Below are positions 45,614-57,630 of a DNA stretch of 64,000 nt, one piece after another. The stretch comes from Hyphomicrobiaceae bacterium (GTDB lineage Bacteria; Pseudomonadota; Alphaproteobacteria; Rhizobiales; Hyphomicrobiaceae). A model generated the notes under the pieces. The model was given only the letters and a program-made list of their open reading frames with translations, had not been told where the DNA came from and ran no database searches. Both the position numbers and the translations under genes were made by a program. The stretch is from the NCBI GenBank assembly GCA_030655135.1, contig JAURWC010000075.1, forward strand, positions 1 to 64,000, written 5' to 3'. Each line of letters opens with the position of its first letter. Positions within the stretch are counted from its first letter, which is position 1.

Positions 45614-46036
45614 ATGAGAACGATGATGATGGCGGCATTTGCCAGCCTCGCACTGATCAGTATGGCGGGGGGCGCCGCCGCACAGAAGGCTGAAGACGCC
45701 TTTGGCACCTGGCGCCATCCGGAGAACGGCAGTCATGTGAAGATGTACGCTTGCGGCTCCCGCCTCTGCGCCCGCATCGTGAAGGTCACGGACGGCCAGA
45801 AGACTGATGACAAGAACCCAAGTGCCGCCAAGCGCAGCCGTCCTGTCGTCGGCATGGTCATTATGTCGGCTAAAAAAACCGGGGCGAACAAATGGGCCGG
45901 CAGTCTCTACAATCGTGCCGACGGCAAAACTTACTCCGGCACAATCACCGTAAGCAGCCGCAGTTCGCTATCGCTCTCCGGCTGCTCCATGGGCGTCTTC
46001 TGCAAATCGACCATTTGGAGCCGCGTCGGCGGCTAG
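45614..46036 (+). CDS. exported DUF2147-like protein
   Basis: 140 residues from MRTMMMAAF with GGGAGA upstream. Signal peptide ending GAAAQ. The mature domain AFGTWRHPENGSHVKMYACGSRLCARIV...WAGSLYNRADGKTYSGTITV...LSLSGCSMGVFCKSTIWSRV matches DUF2147, a small lipocalin-like beta fold in the periplasm. Four cysteines probably pair. Function unknown. Confidence 0.87.
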   Translation: MRTMMMAAFASLALISMAGGAAAQKAEDAFGTWRHPENGSHVKMYACGSRLCARIVKVTDGQKTDDKNPSAAKRSRPVVGMVIMSAKKTGANKWAGSLYNRADGKTYSGTITVSSRSSLSLSGCSMGVFCKSTIWSRVGG

Positions 46037-46095
46037 CAACACGAGCCGCGGAGTTGGTGCCGCTCGGCGGCTAGCCCAAAGCCGTCGCCAGCTGA

Positions 46096-46305
46096 TTACT
46101 TGTTAGCCGGCGGCGGAACGGCTACCTCGGGATTTACGGGGCCTGGTGTCGAGAACATGCTGTCGCCAAATCCGAATCCAAAGAACACCACGGCGAGAAT
46201 TGCGGCTGCAGCGAGCGTGGAAATCACGAGAACGCGCAGATTCAACTCGCGCCCATCGCCTTGGCGCGCGTCTTCCCCGTCAACAGAGCGGCGGCGAAAG
46301 AGCAT
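46096..46305 (-). CDS. small single-span membrane protein
   Basis: 69 residues, GAGGAGA ribosome site. Basic/acidic cytoplasmic start (MLFRRRSVDGEDARQGDGRE), one membrane helix (LRVLVISTLAAAAILAVVFFGFGFG), short Pro-rich exterior tail. No family recognised. A minus-strand EcfG-type promoter at 46376-46401 suggests stress induction. Confidence 0.75.
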   Translation of the reverse strand: MLFRRRSVDGEDARQGDGRELNLRVLVISTLAAAAILAVVFFGFGFGDSMFSTPGPVNPEVAVPPPANK

Positions 46306-46375
46306 GGCGATCTCCTCAATTTAGCGGAATAGTCGTCGGTCTGCGAAACATTGCTTCACACTGCAGACGTTGACT

Positions 46376-46401
46376 AACGATCAGGCTTGCGCCTTTGTTC
46401 C
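46376..46401 (-). promoter_or_regulatory. EcfG-type general stress promoter (minus strand)
   Basis: Read on the minus strand: GGAAC (46401-46397), 17-nt spacer, CGTT (46379-46376), 70 bp upstream of the small membrane protein start. It lies inside the presumed leader of ddl on the other strand. Confidence 0.72.
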
Positions 46402-46451
46402 CCGCGCGAGCGCGGCCATGCGGCCGAGTCCCCCAGCATATGGCGAGTGGA

Positions 46452-47408
46452 ATGATCAAGGCACCGGCGCGAACGTATGACCATGTAGCCGTACTGATGG
46501 GCGGGTGGTCCGCGGAGCGCGAGATCAGCTTGCGTTCCGGCACGGCCGTCGCCGACGCACTGGAGGGCGAAGGCTATCGTGTCACCCGCGTTGACGTGGA
46601 TCGTGACGTCGCCGCCAGCCTCTCGGCGCTCAAGCCCGACGTCTGCTTTAATGCACTTCATGGTCAGTTCGGCGAAGATGGGTGCATACAAGGCATCCTC
46701 GAATGCCTGCAGCTGCCCTATACCCACTCCGGCGTGCTCGCCTCCGCACTCGCCATGCATAAAGAACGCGCCAAGGCCGTCATGGCATCCGTCGGCAAGG
46801 TGCCGGTGGCCGAAGCCATGATCGTGACTCGAGGCGAGGCGACCGCGGCCCACGTGCTGGCTCCGCCCTACGTCGTGAAACCGGTTTCGGAAGGTTCCAG
46901 CGTCGGCGTCATCATCGTCGGCCCAGGCGCCAATCGCCCGCCACAGCAGATCGCAGATGGCGGCGCGCATACGGACGAGGTGATGGTCGAGCGCTACGTC
47001 GCTGGCCGGGAGCTGACGTGCGCCGTCATCGGCGGCTTCGTAACCGAGGTCATCGAGATTGTGCCAAAGGAGGGCCTGGCCTTCTACGACTTCGCCGCAA
47101 AGTACGCGCCGGGAGGCTCTCGCCATGAGCTGCCGGCCAAGATTTCACGAGATATTTACGATTCGGTCCGGAAATACACTTTGGCGGCGCATGAGGCGCT
47201 GGGCTGTCGTGGTGTGTCGCGAGCGGACTTCCGCTTCGATGATCCAGTTATGCGCCCCGAAGGTACCGGGGAGTTGATCTGCTTGGAGGTCAACACGCAG
47301 CCGGGAATGACGGGAACCTCGTTGGTTCCAGAGCTGGCGCAGCATGCGGGGGCGTCATTTGGCGAACTCGTCCGTTGGATCGTTGAGGATGCGAGTTGCA
47401 ACAGGTAG
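46452..47408 (+). CDS. ddl: D-alanine--D-alanine ligase
   Basis: 318 residues from MIKAPARTYDH; an ATG four codons earlier (46440) is equally possible since neither has a good ribosome site. ATP-grasp enzyme making D-Ala-D-Ala for MurF. N-terminal VLMGGWSAEREISLRSG, HGQFGEDG, VKPVSEGSSVGV, and metal-binding C terminus EVNTQPGMTGTSLVPE. Heads the right dcw half; ends 13 nt inside ftsQ. Confidence 0.95.
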   Translation: MIKAPARTYDHVAVLMGGWSAEREISLRSGTAVADALEGEGYRVTRVDVDRDVAASLSALKPDVCFNALHGQFGEDGCIQGILECLQLPYTHSGVLASALAMHKERAKAVMASVGKVPVAEAMIVTRGEATAAHVLAPPYVVKPVSEGSSVGVIIVGPGANRPPQQIADGGAHTDEVMVERYVAGRELTCAVIGGFVTEVIEIVPKEGLAFYDFAAKYAPGGSRHELPAKISRDIYDSVRKYTLAAHEALGCRGVSRADFRFDDPVMRPEGTGELICLEVNTQPGMTGTSLVPELAQHAGASFGELVRWIVEDASCNR

Positions 47409-48319
47409 GGCATGATTCGCAATTTTGGCAGGGCGCTCCGGTCGCCCCCGCCACAAATCGCGTGTCTGCTACCTCGACCGCTGAAACCAGGCCGTCTCGC
47501 GCGTCTCTGCCCCTCCGCTCTCGCTTTAAAGGTCCGCGCCTTCGCGCCCTCGTCGTTGCCGGCGCGGCCCTGTCCGGCGCACTCGTCTACACGGTCATGA
47601 CCGACGGCGGGCGCCACACGCGCGCCTCCGATCCGATTTTGCCGAGCGTCGAGACGGCGGTCGCGGCCGTCGGTTTCGGCCTCGACCAGGTCGCGATCAC
47701 GGGCCAGAAGTATACGCCCGATGCCGACGTCTTCGAGGCGCTGGGCCTGGCAGGCACCCGCTCTTATGCCACGTTCGACGCTGCTGCTGCGAAGCTGCGC
47801 GTCGAAGAGCTGCCCTGGGTCGAAAAGGCCGAACTGGTTCGCGTGTATCCAGGCGGACTCAATGTTCGGATTACCGAACGCAAGCCCTGGGCCGTCTGGC
47901 GCCGTGGGCCGAAGGATTTCCTGATCGATCAGAGCGGCCGCGTCCTGGCCTCGGTGAAGACCGGCAGCAGCGCAGGTCTCATGCGCGTCGCGGGAGAGGG
48001 CGCCGCCAAGGATGCGCCGGCCTTGATGGCGATCCTGGCCCGCTATCCGGACGTTGCCAAGTCCCTGCAGGAAGCCGAGCGCGTGGCCGAGCGCCGCTGG
48101 ACCCTGAAGCTCAATCACAACATGACGCTGATCCTGCCGCCCGACCGCGAGGCCCAGGCCCTTGCCATGTACGACAGCGACCGCTCGGTACGCGCACTGA
48201 CAACCGGCGGCGGCTTTACTGTCGATCTGCGCGCCGTCAATAAGATCACCGTTCGCAAGAACGCTGCTCCAGACGCCAGTCCGGCCGCCGCGCTCCCCGA
48301 ACCTCAAGCCAAGAGCTGA
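47396..48319 (+). CDS. ftsQ: cell division protein FtsQ
   Basis: 307 residues from a TTG that overlaps ddl by 13 nt; a GTG at 47462 is an alternative start. Bitopic divisome protein: variable basic cytoplasmic part, one membrane helix (about 48-68), POTRA domain (AVGFGLDQVAITGQKYTPDADVFEAL), then the FtsQ/DivIB domain (LPWVEKAELVRVYPGGLNVRITERKPWAVWR). Ends 14 bp before ftsA. Confidence 0.94.
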   Translation: MQQVGHDSQFWQGAPVAPATNRVSATSTAETRPSRASLPLRSRFKGPRLRALVVAGAALSGALVYTVMTDGGRHTRASDPILPSVETAVAAVGFGLDQVAITGQKYTPDADVFEALGLAGTRSYATFDAAAAKLRVEELPWVEKAELVRVYPGGLNVRITERKPWAVWRRGPKDFLIDQSGRVLASVKTGSSAGLMRVAGEGAAKDAPALMAILARYPDVAKSLQEAERVAERRWTLKLNHNMTLILPPDREAQALAMYDSDRSVRALTTGGGFTVDLRAVNKITVRKNAAPDASPAAALPEPQAKS

Positions 48320-48332
48320 GGGAGGAAGCGCC

Positions 48333-49610
48333 ATGCTGCAGAAAGAATGGGGACAGATACGCGGCAGCCGCATTGCCGGCCTGCTCGACATCGGCACCTC
48401 CAAGATCGTTTGCCTGATCGTGGCCCTGCCGAAGTCCTCCCGCGGCGGCTCGCCCTTTGATCAGGCCCGTGTGCTGGGCGTTGGCCACAAGGCCTCGCGC
48501 GGCGTAAAGGCCGGCGTTATCGTTGATCTCGACGAGGCCGAGCACGCCGTTCGCGCCACTATCGCCGATGCCGAACGCATGGCCGGCGTCGAACTGGAAG
48601 AGATCTATGTCTCCGCTGCCTGTGGCCGCATGCGCTCGCGTAATTTCACGGCCAAGGCGCGCATCGAAGGTGCGGTCGTCACCAGCCAGGACGTAACCAA
48701 GATGCTGACGGCGGGCCGCCGCCACGCCGAACAGCAGGCCCGCACGCTCATCCACATGAACCATGTCGGCTTCCGGCTCGACGGCACGCCCGGCCTCGGC
48801 GATCCGCGCGGCATGGTGGCCAATGAACTGGCGGTCGACCTGCATGCCGTAACCGCCGACGATGCGCCCATCCGCAACCTGATCCACGTCGTCGAGCGCT
48901 GCTATCTGTCGGTCGCCGGCCTCGTTGCCGCCCCCTACGCCAGCGCCCTGTCCGTCACCAGCGACGAAGATCGCCGTCTCGGCGTCACTGTCATCGACGT
49001 TGGCGGCGGCACTACAACCTTGTCGATTTTCGCCGAAGGCCAGTTCGTCTACACGGACGCCGTTCCGGTGGGTGGAAACCACATCAGCTTCGATATCGCC
49101 CGCGCATTGAACACTCCGCTTGCCGAGGCCGAGCGAATCAAGGCGCTTTATGGCACTTTGGTTGGAGCTCAATCCGACGAGCACGAGCTGATTTCCTACT
49201 CGCTGGCTGGCGAAGAGGAGGGCGGTACGTACCGGACGACGAAGGCTCAGTTGGCCGAGATCATCCGGCCGCGCGTCAACTCCATGCTGGCGCTGGTCGG
49301 CGAGCGCATCGAGCGCGGCGGCTTTGCCGCATACGCCGGTGACTGCGTAGTTCTGACCGGCGGAGGGTCTGAGCTGGTCGGGATGGCCGAGTACGCGAGT
49401 GTCATTACCGGCCGCAAGGCGCGTGTGTCACGACCGCTGGCGTTGCTGGCGCTACCCCCTGGCTTTGGCAATCCGGCCTTCGCCACGGTCATTGGCCTCA
49501 TCGCCGCCGGGGCCGCACGTGGCAGCGAAGGTGGGGCGTTCGAAGAGCGGGATGTAACCGCACAGAGTTATCTGGGCCGCGTCAGCCAGTGGCTGAAGAG
49601 TGGTTTCTGA
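48333..49610 (+). CDS. ftsA: cell division protein FtsA
   Basis: 425 residues. Actin-like membrane tether for FtsZ. Phosphate loops [14 protein letters not shown] and [14 protein letters not shown], adenosine motif [13 protein letters not shown], and the C-terminal amphipathic targeting helix ([13 protein letters not shown]). GGAGGAAG ribosome site. 50 bp before ftsZ. Confidence 0.97.
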   Translation: MLQKEWGQIRGSRIAGLLDIGTSKIVCLIVALPKSSRGGSPFDQARVLGVGHKASRGVKAGVIVDLDEAEHAVRATIADAERMAGVELEEIYVSAACGRMRSRNFTAKARIEGAVVTSQDVTKMLTAGRRHAEQQARTLIHMNHVGFRLDGTPGLGDPRGMVANELAVDLHAVTADDAPIRNLIHVVERCYLSVAGLVAAPYASALSVTSDEDRRLGVTVIDVGGGTTTLSIFAEGQFVYTDAVPVGGNHISFDIARALNTPLAEAERIKALYGTLVGAQSDEHELISYSLAGEEEGGTYRTTKAQLAEIIRPRVNSMLALVGERIERGGFAAYAGDCVVLTGGGSELVGMAEYASVITGRKARVSRPLALLALPPGFGNPAFATVIGLIAAGAARGSEGGAFEERDVTAQSYLGRVSQWLKSGF

Positions 49611-49660
49611 ACTTGGAAAGCAGCTCCGGCAGCACGTGCGCCGGGTCGTGCGGGGAAGAC

Positions 49661-51427
49661 ATGAGCATCACTGAGACCTCAGGCAAGCTCGCCGACTTGA
49701 AGCCCCGGTTGACCGTCATCGGCGTCGGCGGCGCCGGCTGCAACGCCATCAACAACATGATCGCGGCCGGCTTGGATGGGGTCGACTTCGTCGTCGCCAA
49801 CACCGATGCGCAGGCACTGATCGCCTCCAGCGCCGAATCCCGCATTCAGCTCGGCACCAACCTGACGGAAGGCCTGGGCGCCGGCTCGCGCCCCGAGATC
49901 GGTGAAGCCGCCGCCGAAGAAGCCATGGAAGAATTGCGCAAGCAGGTCGCGGGCTCGCACATGGTGTTCATCGCCGCCGGCATGGGTGGTGGCACAGGCA
50001 CGGGCGCTGCAGCCGTGATTGCGCGCGCTGCCAAGGAACAGGGAATCCTCACGGTCGGCGTTGTCACAAAGCCGTTCCAGTTCGAAGGCGCCCGCCGCCT
50101 GCGCATCGCCGAAGCCGGTATCGAGGAACTGCGCAAGTACGTCGACACCCTCATCGTCATCCCCAACCAGAACCTGTTCCGCATCGCCAACAACAAGACG
50201 ACCTTCGCGGAAGCCTTCGTTCTGGCCGACCAGGTGCTCTACTCGGGCGTAGCCTGCATCGTTGACCTGATCATCAAGGAAGGCCTGATCAACCTCGACT
50301 TCGCCGATGTCCGCACCGTCATGAGCGGCATGGGCACAGCCATGATGGGCACGGGCGAAGCCTCGGGCGAGCGCCGCGCTATCGAAGCCGCCGAGGAGGC
50401 GATCTCTAATCCGCTGCTCGACGATGTCTGCCTTCAGGGCGCCAAGGGCCTGCTGCTGTCCATCACCGGCGGCACCAACATGACCCTGTTCGAGGTCGAC
50501 GAGGCCGCCAGCCGCGTGCGCGAGGAAGTCGACAGCGAGGCCAATATCATCGTCGGCGCCACGTTCGACGAGAGCCTCGGCGACCGCGTCCGCGTCTCGA
50601 TCGTGGCTTCCGGCATGGCGCGCATCGTGCCGGCCGCACAAAACGCCAGCCCCTCCTATGACCAGTCCGCTGGCGTCCGCATCGAGCCGCGCGACAACCG
50701 GCCTCCGCAGCCGATGACCCAGCATACCCCGCAGTCCGCCGGCGGCCGCGAGCCTGCGGGCAACGACATGCAGCGTCGCCTTTCGGAGGCTCTGCAGTTC
50801 GGCGACGAGGATGTGGGTGCCGCGCCCTACCCGCCCGGTCCGCAGGCTCCTGTGCGTCGCGCCGACATGCGGTCTTCGCAGTCCGCCCCGTCGAGCCAGG
50901 CGCCAGGCTATTCGTCTGGCCCCGCCTACACCTCGGGGCCAGGCCAGCCGTCCGGAAACGTCACGATCGAAGAGGGACTGCCGTCGCATTTGACGCCGAC
51001 GGCGCCCGGTGCCGGCTGGCGTCAGCCGGGCCAACGCCAGGAGCGTGGCGCGGCAGCACCCTTCATTCCCGCGCCACCTGTTGACGTGCGCCGCGGCCGC
51101 GAAGGCCGCCGCATGCCCGACGTGTCCGATTTTCCGCCGATGGCGCAGCGCGAGTATCACGCCAAGTCGAGCGGCGGATACAACCAGAGTGGGCCTGCGC
51201 ACGAACCTGAACAGCCGAGTCGGCGTCGTAGCCTATTCGAGCGTCTGACCGGGCGCGGCAAGAATGATTCGACTCAGCTAAGCGACGACGGCACAGGTTA
51301 CGACCACGACCTGCCGGACCACCTTTCGCGCTATGATCGCGGCTCCAACGACACCTCGATTCATGACCGTGCAACCGCTGTCGAAGACGCTGAATTGCCC
51401 GTGTTCATTAGCCGCGAGCGCAAATAG
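49661..51427 (+). CDS. ftsZ: cell division GTPase FtsZ
   Basis: 588 residues from MSITETSG; an upstream in-frame start is not homologous. Tubulin-like GTPase that builds the Z-ring. [13 protein letters not shown] and [11 protein letters not shown] (GTP signature), T7 loop [11 protein letters not shown]. The globular part ends near 318. A long Pro/Gln/Ser-rich linker of about 250 residues follows, then a C-terminal peptide [11 protein letters not shown] that should bind FtsA/ZipA-like partners. Linker length is typical of alphaproteobacteria. Confidence 0.97.
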   Translation: MSITETSGKLADLKPRLTVIGVGGAGCNAINNMIAAGLDGVDFVVANTDAQALIASSAESRIQLGTNLTEGLGAGSRPEIGEAAAEEAMEELRKQVAGSHMVFIAAGMGGGTGTGAAAVIARAAKEQGILTVGVVTKPFQFEGARRLRIAEAGIEELRKYVDTLIVIPNQNLFRIANNKTTFAEAFVLADQVLYSGVACIVDLIIKEGLINLDFADVRTVMSGMGTAMMGTGEASGERRAIEAAEEAISNPLLDDVCLQGAKGLLLSITGGTNMTLFEVDEAASRVREEVDSEANIIVGATFDESLGDRVRVSIVASGMARIVPAAQNASPSYDQSAGVRIEPRDNRPPQPMTQHTPQSAGGREPAGNDMQRRLSEALQFGDEDVGAAPYPPGPQAPVRRADMRSSQSAPSSQAPGYSSGPAYTSGPGQPSGNVTIEEGLPSHLTPTAPGAGWRQPGQRQERGAAAPFIPAPPVDVRRGREGRRMPDVSDFPPMAQREYHAKSSGGYNQSGPAHEPEQPSRRRSLFERLTGRGKNDSTQLSDDGTGYDHDLPDHLSRYDRGSNDTSIHDRATAVEDAELPVFISRERK

Positions 51428-51717
51428 CGCTCGGCGCGCTTGCATAAGATCAGCCTACGTCACAGTCTCCGTAACACAATGTAAGGAAGCGTGATTTGTC
51501 CCAACACGGGATGGCGGTTACCGTTCCTCATCGTAAACGAGTCCTCTCGCCCGGAAATATGTGCCACGGCACGGAGATAGGGTCGGTTGAGAGCTCGGTT
51601 GAGAATAAGGGTGGGTTCGGGACAATCGCGTAAGACGTAAAGACTTTCCGGGGGTGGGCAGGCCACAAGACGTACGGGGAACGTGGCCCGCCTGATTGGA
51701 ACGAGGGACGGCGCAGA
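51428..51717. other. ftsZ-lpxC spacer
   Basis: 290 bp without a gene. Probably carries the lpxC promoter and a leader. No hairpin with a T-run is evident, so read-through from ftsZ is possible. Confidence 0.5.
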
Positions 51718-52659
51718 ATGTCTAACCGATTTATCGGCGCGAGGCAGACGACAATCGCTCGCGAAATCGAACTGAAGGGCACGGGGGTGCACAGTGGTGC
51801 GCCGGTGACCTTGGTTCTTCATCCCGCAGAAGCAGACACGGGTCTTCGCTTTTGCGTCATGAAAAGTGGGCGTCAGGTCGCTGAGATCGCCGCCACCCAC
51901 GAAAACGTCAAGAACCTCACGCTCTGCACGGTCATCGGCGATGAGAACGGCGTCACGGTCGGCACCGTTGAGCACCTTCTCGCAGCCCTCCGCGGTCTCT
52001 CGGTCGACAACTGCTTGATCGAGATCGACAGCAAAGAAGTTCCAATCATGGATGGCAGCTCGGCTGCCTTCGTGGAAGCAATCGACGAAGTTGGCCTCAA
52101 AGAGCTCCGCGCCCCCCGCAAATATATCAAGGTTCTCAAGTCCGTCGTCGTCCGTGAGGGCGATTGCTGGGGCGAACTGGCTCCGCACAATTCGGGCTTC
52201 CATCTCGACGTCGAGATTGATTTCGACGCTCCGGTTATCGGCCGCCAGCGCCTCTCCTACGAGATGAGCCCAGGCATCTTCCGCAACGAACTGGCCCACG
52301 CCCGCACGTTTGGCTTCATGTCCGACGTAGAGCGCCTCTGGAAGGCCGGTCTGGCCCTTGGCGCCAACCTCACCAACACCGTCGCCATCGGCGAAGGCCG
52401 CGTCATGAACCGCGAAGGCCTGCGCGATCCCTTCGAGTTCGTCCGTCACAAGATGCTCGATGCCGTAGGCGATCTGTCGCTCGCCGGCCACCCCATTCTC
52501 GGTGCTTTCCGCTCGGTTCGCGGCGGCCACCGTCTGAACTCGCTGGTGCTCAAGGCGCTCCTGGCTGACCCCACGGCCTGGACCATCGCTCAGGCTCCCC
52601 GCGTCCGCGCCATCACGCCGCCGTCTCTCGAAATGGCTGCTGCCGCCGCTGCAGAATAA
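51718..52659 (+). CDS. lpxC: UDP-3-O-acyl-GlcNAc deacetylase
   Basis: 313 residues. Zinc enzyme of the first committed lipid A step. Zinc ligands GTVEHLLAAL and late HKMLDAVGDLSL (His and Asp), catalytic Glu in PIMDGSSAAFVEAI, and GHRLNSLVL. Length matches the family. Ends before a clear hairpin terminator. Confidence 0.97.
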   Translation: MSNRFIGARQTTIAREIELKGTGVHSGAPVTLVLHPAEADTGLRFCVMKSGRQVAEIAATHENVKNLTLCTVIGDENGVTVGTVEHLLAALRGLSVDNCLIEIDSKEVPIMDGSSAAFVEAIDEVGLKELRAPRKYIKVLKSVVVREGDCWGELAPHNSGFHLDVEIDFDAPVIGRQRLSYEMSPGIFRNELAHARTFGFMSDVERLWKAGLALGANLTNTVAIGEGRVMNREGLRDPFEFVRHKMLDAVGDLSLAGHPILGAFRSVRGGHRLNSLVLKALLADPTAWTIAQAPRVRAITPPSLEMAAAAAAE

Positions 52660-52703
52660 CCAATCTCCCGGTCTGCCTAGACGACAAGTCCAGTCTTGAC
52701 ACG

Positions 52704-52727
52704 AACGGGCGCCGCAAGGCGCTCGTT
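52704..52727 (+). terminator. rho-independent terminator after lpxC
   Basis: AACGGGCGCC-gcaa-GGCGCTCGTT: 10-bp stem with one G.U pair, followed by TGCTT. Separates ftsZ-lpxC transcription from bamD-ligA. Confidence 0.75.
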
Positions 52728-53038
52728 TGCTTAGAGCCGGGTCGGTGCGAACGCTCCTCTAGACAGCAAGCGGGCCGATCTGTTTACGATAGTCCGCGGT
52801 GTCGGTGGCGCCGTGTGCAATGCGCCACAGATCAAGGGTTTAGCAGTCCCAGGTTAGCCCTTGGCCGCATATCAGACACATTCGCGGACTACGCCGTTTA
52901 ACGTTGAAACCCGTCGTCTTGGAGCACTTGCCAGTACCCCCGTGCGCGACTCGTGTGCTAGGACGAACAGGCTGGCAATGTGCTAGAATAACGGGCAGGA
53001 GCGCGGGGGATCGCGCAATCCACGGAACCGGGGCAGGG
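52728..53038. other. intergenic before bamD, no gene seen
   Basis: 311 bp. The open frames on either strand have no motifs; the bamD promoter is expected here. Confidence 0.5.
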
Positions 53039-53914
53039 ATGGGCGGCCAGAATACGATTGCTGGATGTGTGAAGGGTCTCGCGGCCGCGACCATGCTTGG
53101 CATTACCGTCGTCCTCGCCGCGTGCGGCGGCTCGAGCAGCGACATGCAGAGTATGCTCAGCACCGACTCGCCCGAGAAAATGTATGCCGACGCCGACGCT
53201 CTCATGTCGAAGGGCAAGTTCGAAGACGCGGCCAAGAAATTCGAAGACCTGGATCGCTCACATCCGTACGCCCAGGAAGCGCGTCGCGCCGTTGTCCTGG
53301 CGGCATTCGCCTACTACAAGGCGGGCAAGATGCCGGAGGCGATTGCCTCGGCTGAACGCTACACCACCATGCATCCCGGCACCAAGGACGCGCCGCTGGC
53401 CCACCACATCATCGCCTCGGCCTATTTCGACGACATCAAGACGCCGAACCGCGACCAGGCGCCGACGCGTAAGGCGCTCGAGCAGCTAAAGATCCTCAAG
53501 CAGCGTTATCCCGACAGCCAATACGCCAAGGACGCCGACAACCGCATCCGCATCGCCGAGGACAATCTCGCCGCTGCGGAAATGGAAGTTGGCCGCTACT
53601 ACCTCGGCAAGAAGAACTACGTCGCCGCCATCAATCGCTTCAAGACGGTCGTGTCGGAATATCAGACGACCCGGCACGTCGAGGAAGCGCTCTACCGCCT
53701 GACAGAGAGCTATCTCACGCTCGGCATCAACAACGAAGCGCAGACGGCCGCCGCCGTTCTCGGCCACAACTTCCCTCAGTCCAAGTGGTACAAGGACGCT
53801 TACGCGCTGGTTCAGTCCAACGGCCTGTCGCCCAACGCCGACGGCGACAGCTGGATGACCAAGGCCTGGAAGTCCGTGCCGAAGTTCTCCCTCGGCGGCC
53901 CGACCGCCGGCTGA
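53039..53914 (+). CDS. bamD: outer-membrane assembly lipoprotein BamD
   Basis: 291 residues from MGGQNTIAG. Signal peptide with lipobox VLAAC (Cys29). TPR-type repeats: ADALMSKGKFEDAAKKFEDLDRSHPYA, then QLKILKQRYPDSQYAKDA and YYLGKKNYVAAINRFKTVV. Partner of BamA in folding outer-membrane proteins. An in-frame upstream reading lacks a signal and is rejected. 24 bp before ligA; the recN gene often found here is absent. Confidence 0.94.
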   Translation: MGGQNTIAGCVKGLAAATMLGITVVLAACGGSSSDMQSMLSTDSPEKMYADADALMSKGKFEDAAKKFEDLDRSHPYAQEARRAVVLAAFAYYKAGKMPEAIASAERYTTMHPGTKDAPLAHHIIASAYFDDIKTPNRDQAPTRKALEQLKILKQRYPDSQYAKDADNRIRIAEDNLAAAEMEVGRYYLGKKNYVAAINRFKTVVSEYQTTRHVEEALYRLTESYLTLGINNEAQTAAAVLGHNFPQSKWYKDAYALVQSNGLSPNADGDSWMTKAWKSVPKFSLGGPTAG

Positions 53915-56125
<2,211 letters not shown>

Positions 56126-56132
56126 ACAAGAA

Positions 56133-56250
56133 GGTCAGACCGAGGTCTGACCGCATTTTTTGATCGGGCAGGGTCAGACCTCGGTCTGACCTGATTTACT
56201 AATCTACAGCTACGTCGCGAAACAACGTGGGTCAGACCGAGGTCTGACCC
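56133..56250. repeat. triple GGTCAGACC-family palindrome array
   Basis: Three perfect 9-bp-arm palindromes at 56133-56152, 56172-56191 and 56230-56249. The second has the TC centre and the outer two the GA centre, so orientations alternate. Spacers of 19 and 38 nt are unrelated. The array occupies nearly the whole gap between convergent ligA and the SDR gene. Confidence 0.92.
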
Positions 56251-56260
56251 CGCGCACCAC

Positions 56261-57034
56261 CTACAATGTAACGGTCGTGCCGCCCGAAACTTCAATCGTC
56301 TGGCCGGTGATCCAGCGCGCGCCGGGGCCGGCGAGGAACACCACCACGTCAGCGATGTCGTCGGCCTGGCCGATGCGCTTCAGCGCCTGGCCCGACATCA
56401 CCCCCGCGTCGGCTTCCTCGGATCCCGTGAAGGCCGCCGTCATGTCGGTCTGGATCACGCCGGGCGCCACCGCATTCACGTTGATGTTGCGGCCACCCAG
56501 ATCGAACGCGAGCGACTTCGTCAGGCTGTCGATCGCCGGCTTGGTCAAGGAATACGCGGCAAGGCCCTTCGCCGGCAAGCGCGCCACGACGCTCGACAGG
56601 TTGATAATCCGGCCGCCGTCGCTGAGGCGCTTCACGGCCTCCTGAGCGATGAAAAACGGCGCGCGCACGTTGACCGCGATCAGTTCGTCGAACTGGGCCT
56701 CGGTCGTTTCCGCGAAGCCGACCAGCGGCGCGACGCCAGCGTTGTTGACGAGAACGTCGAGCTTGCCAGAACCGCCGTTTTTCTTGGCCCCGGCGTCGAA
56801 CTCACTGAACAATTTCGTGGCGGCGTCCTTCGCCGTCAGATCGGCACCGACCGCAAACGCTTTACCGCCTGCCTTCTGGATGCCGGCAACGACGTCTTCG
56901 GCAGACTTGCCGTTACGGCCAAAGTGCACGGCGACCGTTGCACCGTCCGCGGCCAGTTTCTCCGCGATTGCGCGGCCGATGCCGCGGCTGCCGCCGGTCA
57001 CGAGCGCAACTTTGCCTTCGAGGGGCTTAGACAT
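56261..57034 (-). CDS. short-chain dehydrogenase/reductase
   Basis: 257 residues. Classical SDR: cofactor motif TGGSRGIG (about 13-20), NNAG (97-100), active-site Ser148, Tyr161 and Lys165 in YSLTK. An Arg at 17 and HFGR near 37-40 suggest NADPH preference. Resembles 3-oxoacyl-ACP reductase-like enzymes; substrate unknown. Divergent from an ArsR-type regulator that likely controls it through the palindrome at 57183-57205. Confidence 0.92.
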   Translation of the reverse strand: MSKPLEGKVALVTGGSRGIGRAIAEKLAADGATVAVHFGRNGKSAEDVVAGIQKAGGKAFAVGADLTAKDAATKLFSEFDAGAKKNGGSGKLDVLVNNAGVAPLVGFAETTEAQFDELIAVNVRAPFFIAQEAVKRLSDGGRIINLSSVVARLPAKGLAAYSLTKPAIDSLTKSLAFDLGGRNINVNAVAPGVIQTDMTAAFTGSEEADAGVMSGQALKRIGQADDIADVVVFLAGPGARWITGQTIEVSGGTTVTL

Positions 57035-57182
57035 GGAAGTCTCCTGTTGTGGGTCGGGGTGCGGCGGGTGGATCGTGCTTATCGCGCGTACCTTGCCGTC
57101 GCACTCTCAATCTTGGGTTCAAATCCGCCGCCTCGAACGGGTCTGTTCGGCGGCGACAAGCGTGAAATAGGCAAGAGATGCG

Positions 57183-57205
57183 ATAGTTCAAGTCTATCGA
57201 ACTAT
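57183..57205. promoter_or_regulatory. operator-like palindrome between SDR and ArsR genes
   Basis: ATAGTTC (57183-57189), 9-nt spacer, GAACTAT (57199-57205): perfect 7-bp inverted repeat, 35 bp before the regulator start and about 150 bp from the SDR start. A nested TTCAA/TTGAA pair overlaps it. Size and place fit an ArsR-family dimer site. Confidence 0.75.
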
Positions 57206-57239
57206 TGAATTACAGCCGCTCCTCGCTCATATTTGTCGC

Positions 57240-57572
57240 ATGCAAAGGCCCTTTGTTCACCCCGCCATGGCCGACGTCACGTTGGAAGGCATACTTTACG
57301 CCCTCTCCGATCCCGTGCGCCTTGAAATCGTGCGCCGGCTGACGGCCGAAGGCTGCCCGTTGAACTGCCAGTCTGCCGCGCCGCAGAACATGGCCAAGTC
57401 CAGCGTCTCGCATCACTACCAGATCCTGCGCGAAGCCGGCCTCATTCGCTCGGAGCGCCGCGGCGTCGAGGTGGTCAACAGCCCGCGCTGCGACGAACTC
57501 GGCAAGCGCTTCCCCGGCCTGATGAAGGCCATCCTGACGTCGGCCGAGACGGTTGCAAAACGCGGGAAATAG
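57240..57572 (+). CDS. ArsR-type winged-helix transcriptional regulator
   Basis: 110 residues (an ATG at 57267 would give 101). Winged HTH: LSDPVRLEIVRRLTAEG, recognition helix MAKSSVSHHYQILREAGL, wing SERRGVEVVNS. The metal motif ELCVCDL is absent; instead GCPLNCQSA has two Cys four apart, so it may sense a thiol-reactive signal or none. Probably represses the divergent SDR gene and itself. Confidence 0.88.
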   Translation: MQRPFVHPAMADVTLEGILYALSDPVRLEIVRRLTAEGCPLNCQSAAPQNMAKSSVSHHYQILREAGLIRSERRGVEVVNSPRCDELGKRFPGLMKAILTSAETVAKRGK

Positions 57573-57630
57573 GCGGCTTTCGGCTATCTGGCAGGGCATC
57601 CTGACCCTGCTATACCTACACGTGCGCCGT

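Noticed and set aside
49679-51202. 507-residue open frame opposite ftsZ
   Set aside because: Antisense shadow; ftsZ has full motif content on the other strand.
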